From an uncultured Francisella sp. (GTDB lineage Bacteria; Pseudomonadota; Gammaproteobacteria; Burkholderiales; Neisseriaceae), in assembly GCA_905373555.1 (NCBI GenBank), contig CAJPTP010000085.1, positions 1-5,579 of the forward strand: a DNA stretch of 5,579 bases, in the 5' to 3' direction. This document shows positions 5,331 through 5,579 of this stretch, piece after piece; position 1 is the first letter of the stretch, and every line of letters starts with the position of its first letter. Position numbers and translations under genes: made by a program. A model generated the notes under the pieces. The model worked only from the letters and a program-made list of their open reading frames with translations. It had not been told where the DNA came from and did not search any database.

Positions 5331-5579
5331 TCAAAGCTGCACGGTCGTGACCAAACACGTCATGCCCGAGAACGAGCTCCTGTCGAGCAACTCTCTGTTT
5401 TTGCCCGTCCTGAAGTCCCCGCATTTCGGGTCATAGTTCTTGTTGTTGCGACTGGCGCGATCCCCCCATGCGACCAGGATCTTGTAACTTTGGGTCACCA
5501 TCGTGCCTTTTTGATAATTCGTGTTCGCGTTCTGGTCGACCATCCACTTGCGCTGCGCGTCGCTGGCGTTGCGCACAAT
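5331..5579 (-). CDS. pilV: PilV-like minor pilin, C-terminal fragment (5' end outside window)
   Basis: The frame stays open to the right edge, so only the last 82 residues are visible and the true start is beyond the window. Recognisable parts are YKILVAWGDR, a strand like the YxIxVxW of PilV pilins, a cysteine in PKCGDF and another in SGMTCLVTTVQL at the end, where PilV proteins typically finish with a strand and a disulfide. The prepilin signal is not visible. The assignment rests on this C-terminal pattern and on the position directly upstream of pilW in the standard pilV-pilW-pilX order. Another minor pilin (for example a FimT/FimU type) is possible but less likely. Confidence 0.75.
   Translation of the reverse strand: MVRNASDAQRKWMVDQNANTNYQKGTMVTQSYKILVAWGDRASRNNKNYDPKCGDFRTGKNRELLDRSSFSGMTCLVTTVQL

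Noticed and set aside
4277..5350. Long plus-strand open frame of 357 codons opposite pilW
   Set aside because: It lies antisense to a clearly recognisable pilin, is rich in Arg/Ala/His as expected of a GC-rich shadow, and shows no domain.

Overview
The window carries the 3' part of a type IV pilus minor-pilin cluster followed by the heme-biosynthesis gene hemA. Every supported gene lies on the minus strand, so transcription runs from high to low coordinates. In that order: the C-terminal end of a PilV-like minor pilin (cut by the right edge), a long PilW-like pilin, a long PilX-like pilin, a PilE-like pilin, a rho-independent terminator, a hemA promoter and leader, and hemA (glutamyl-tRNA reductase, cut by the left edge about 30 residues before its usual end).

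The DNA is GC-rich by eye. The gene order pilV-pilW-pilX-(pilY1)-pilE and the HemA motifs (STCNRTE, GLDSMVLGEPQILGQ, GAGEMIEL) fit a Proteobacterium, most likely a betaproteobacterium (Burkholderiales-like). This taxonomic call is inference from gene order and motif flavour; no search was possible.

PilV, PilW, PilX and PilE are expected to be processed by the prepilin peptidase PilD and to form the priming/tip complex of the type IV pilus, which works in adhesion, twitching and DNA uptake. HemA is functionally unrelated: it makes glutamate-1-semialdehyde, the first committed intermediate of tetrapyrrole synthesis. The terminator at 1428-1449 and the TATAAT box at 1353-1358 suggest that hemA is a separate transcription unit.

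The unusual points are these. No pilY1 lies between pilX and pilE, its usual place. PilX (416 aa) and PilW (522 aa) are much longer than their families' usual sizes, and PilW carries a six-unit GGxP linker encoded by a 12-bp tandem repeat. A 248-bp gap, partly filled by a small ORF that overlaps the pilW stop by ATGA, separates pilW from pilX. The hemA start has no visible Shine-Dalgarno sequence and overlaps the end of a 33-codon upstream ORF. I found no mobile element, CRISPR array, tRNA or rRNA, and no clearly new multi-gene system; the pilus-tip variant is the most distinctive feature.
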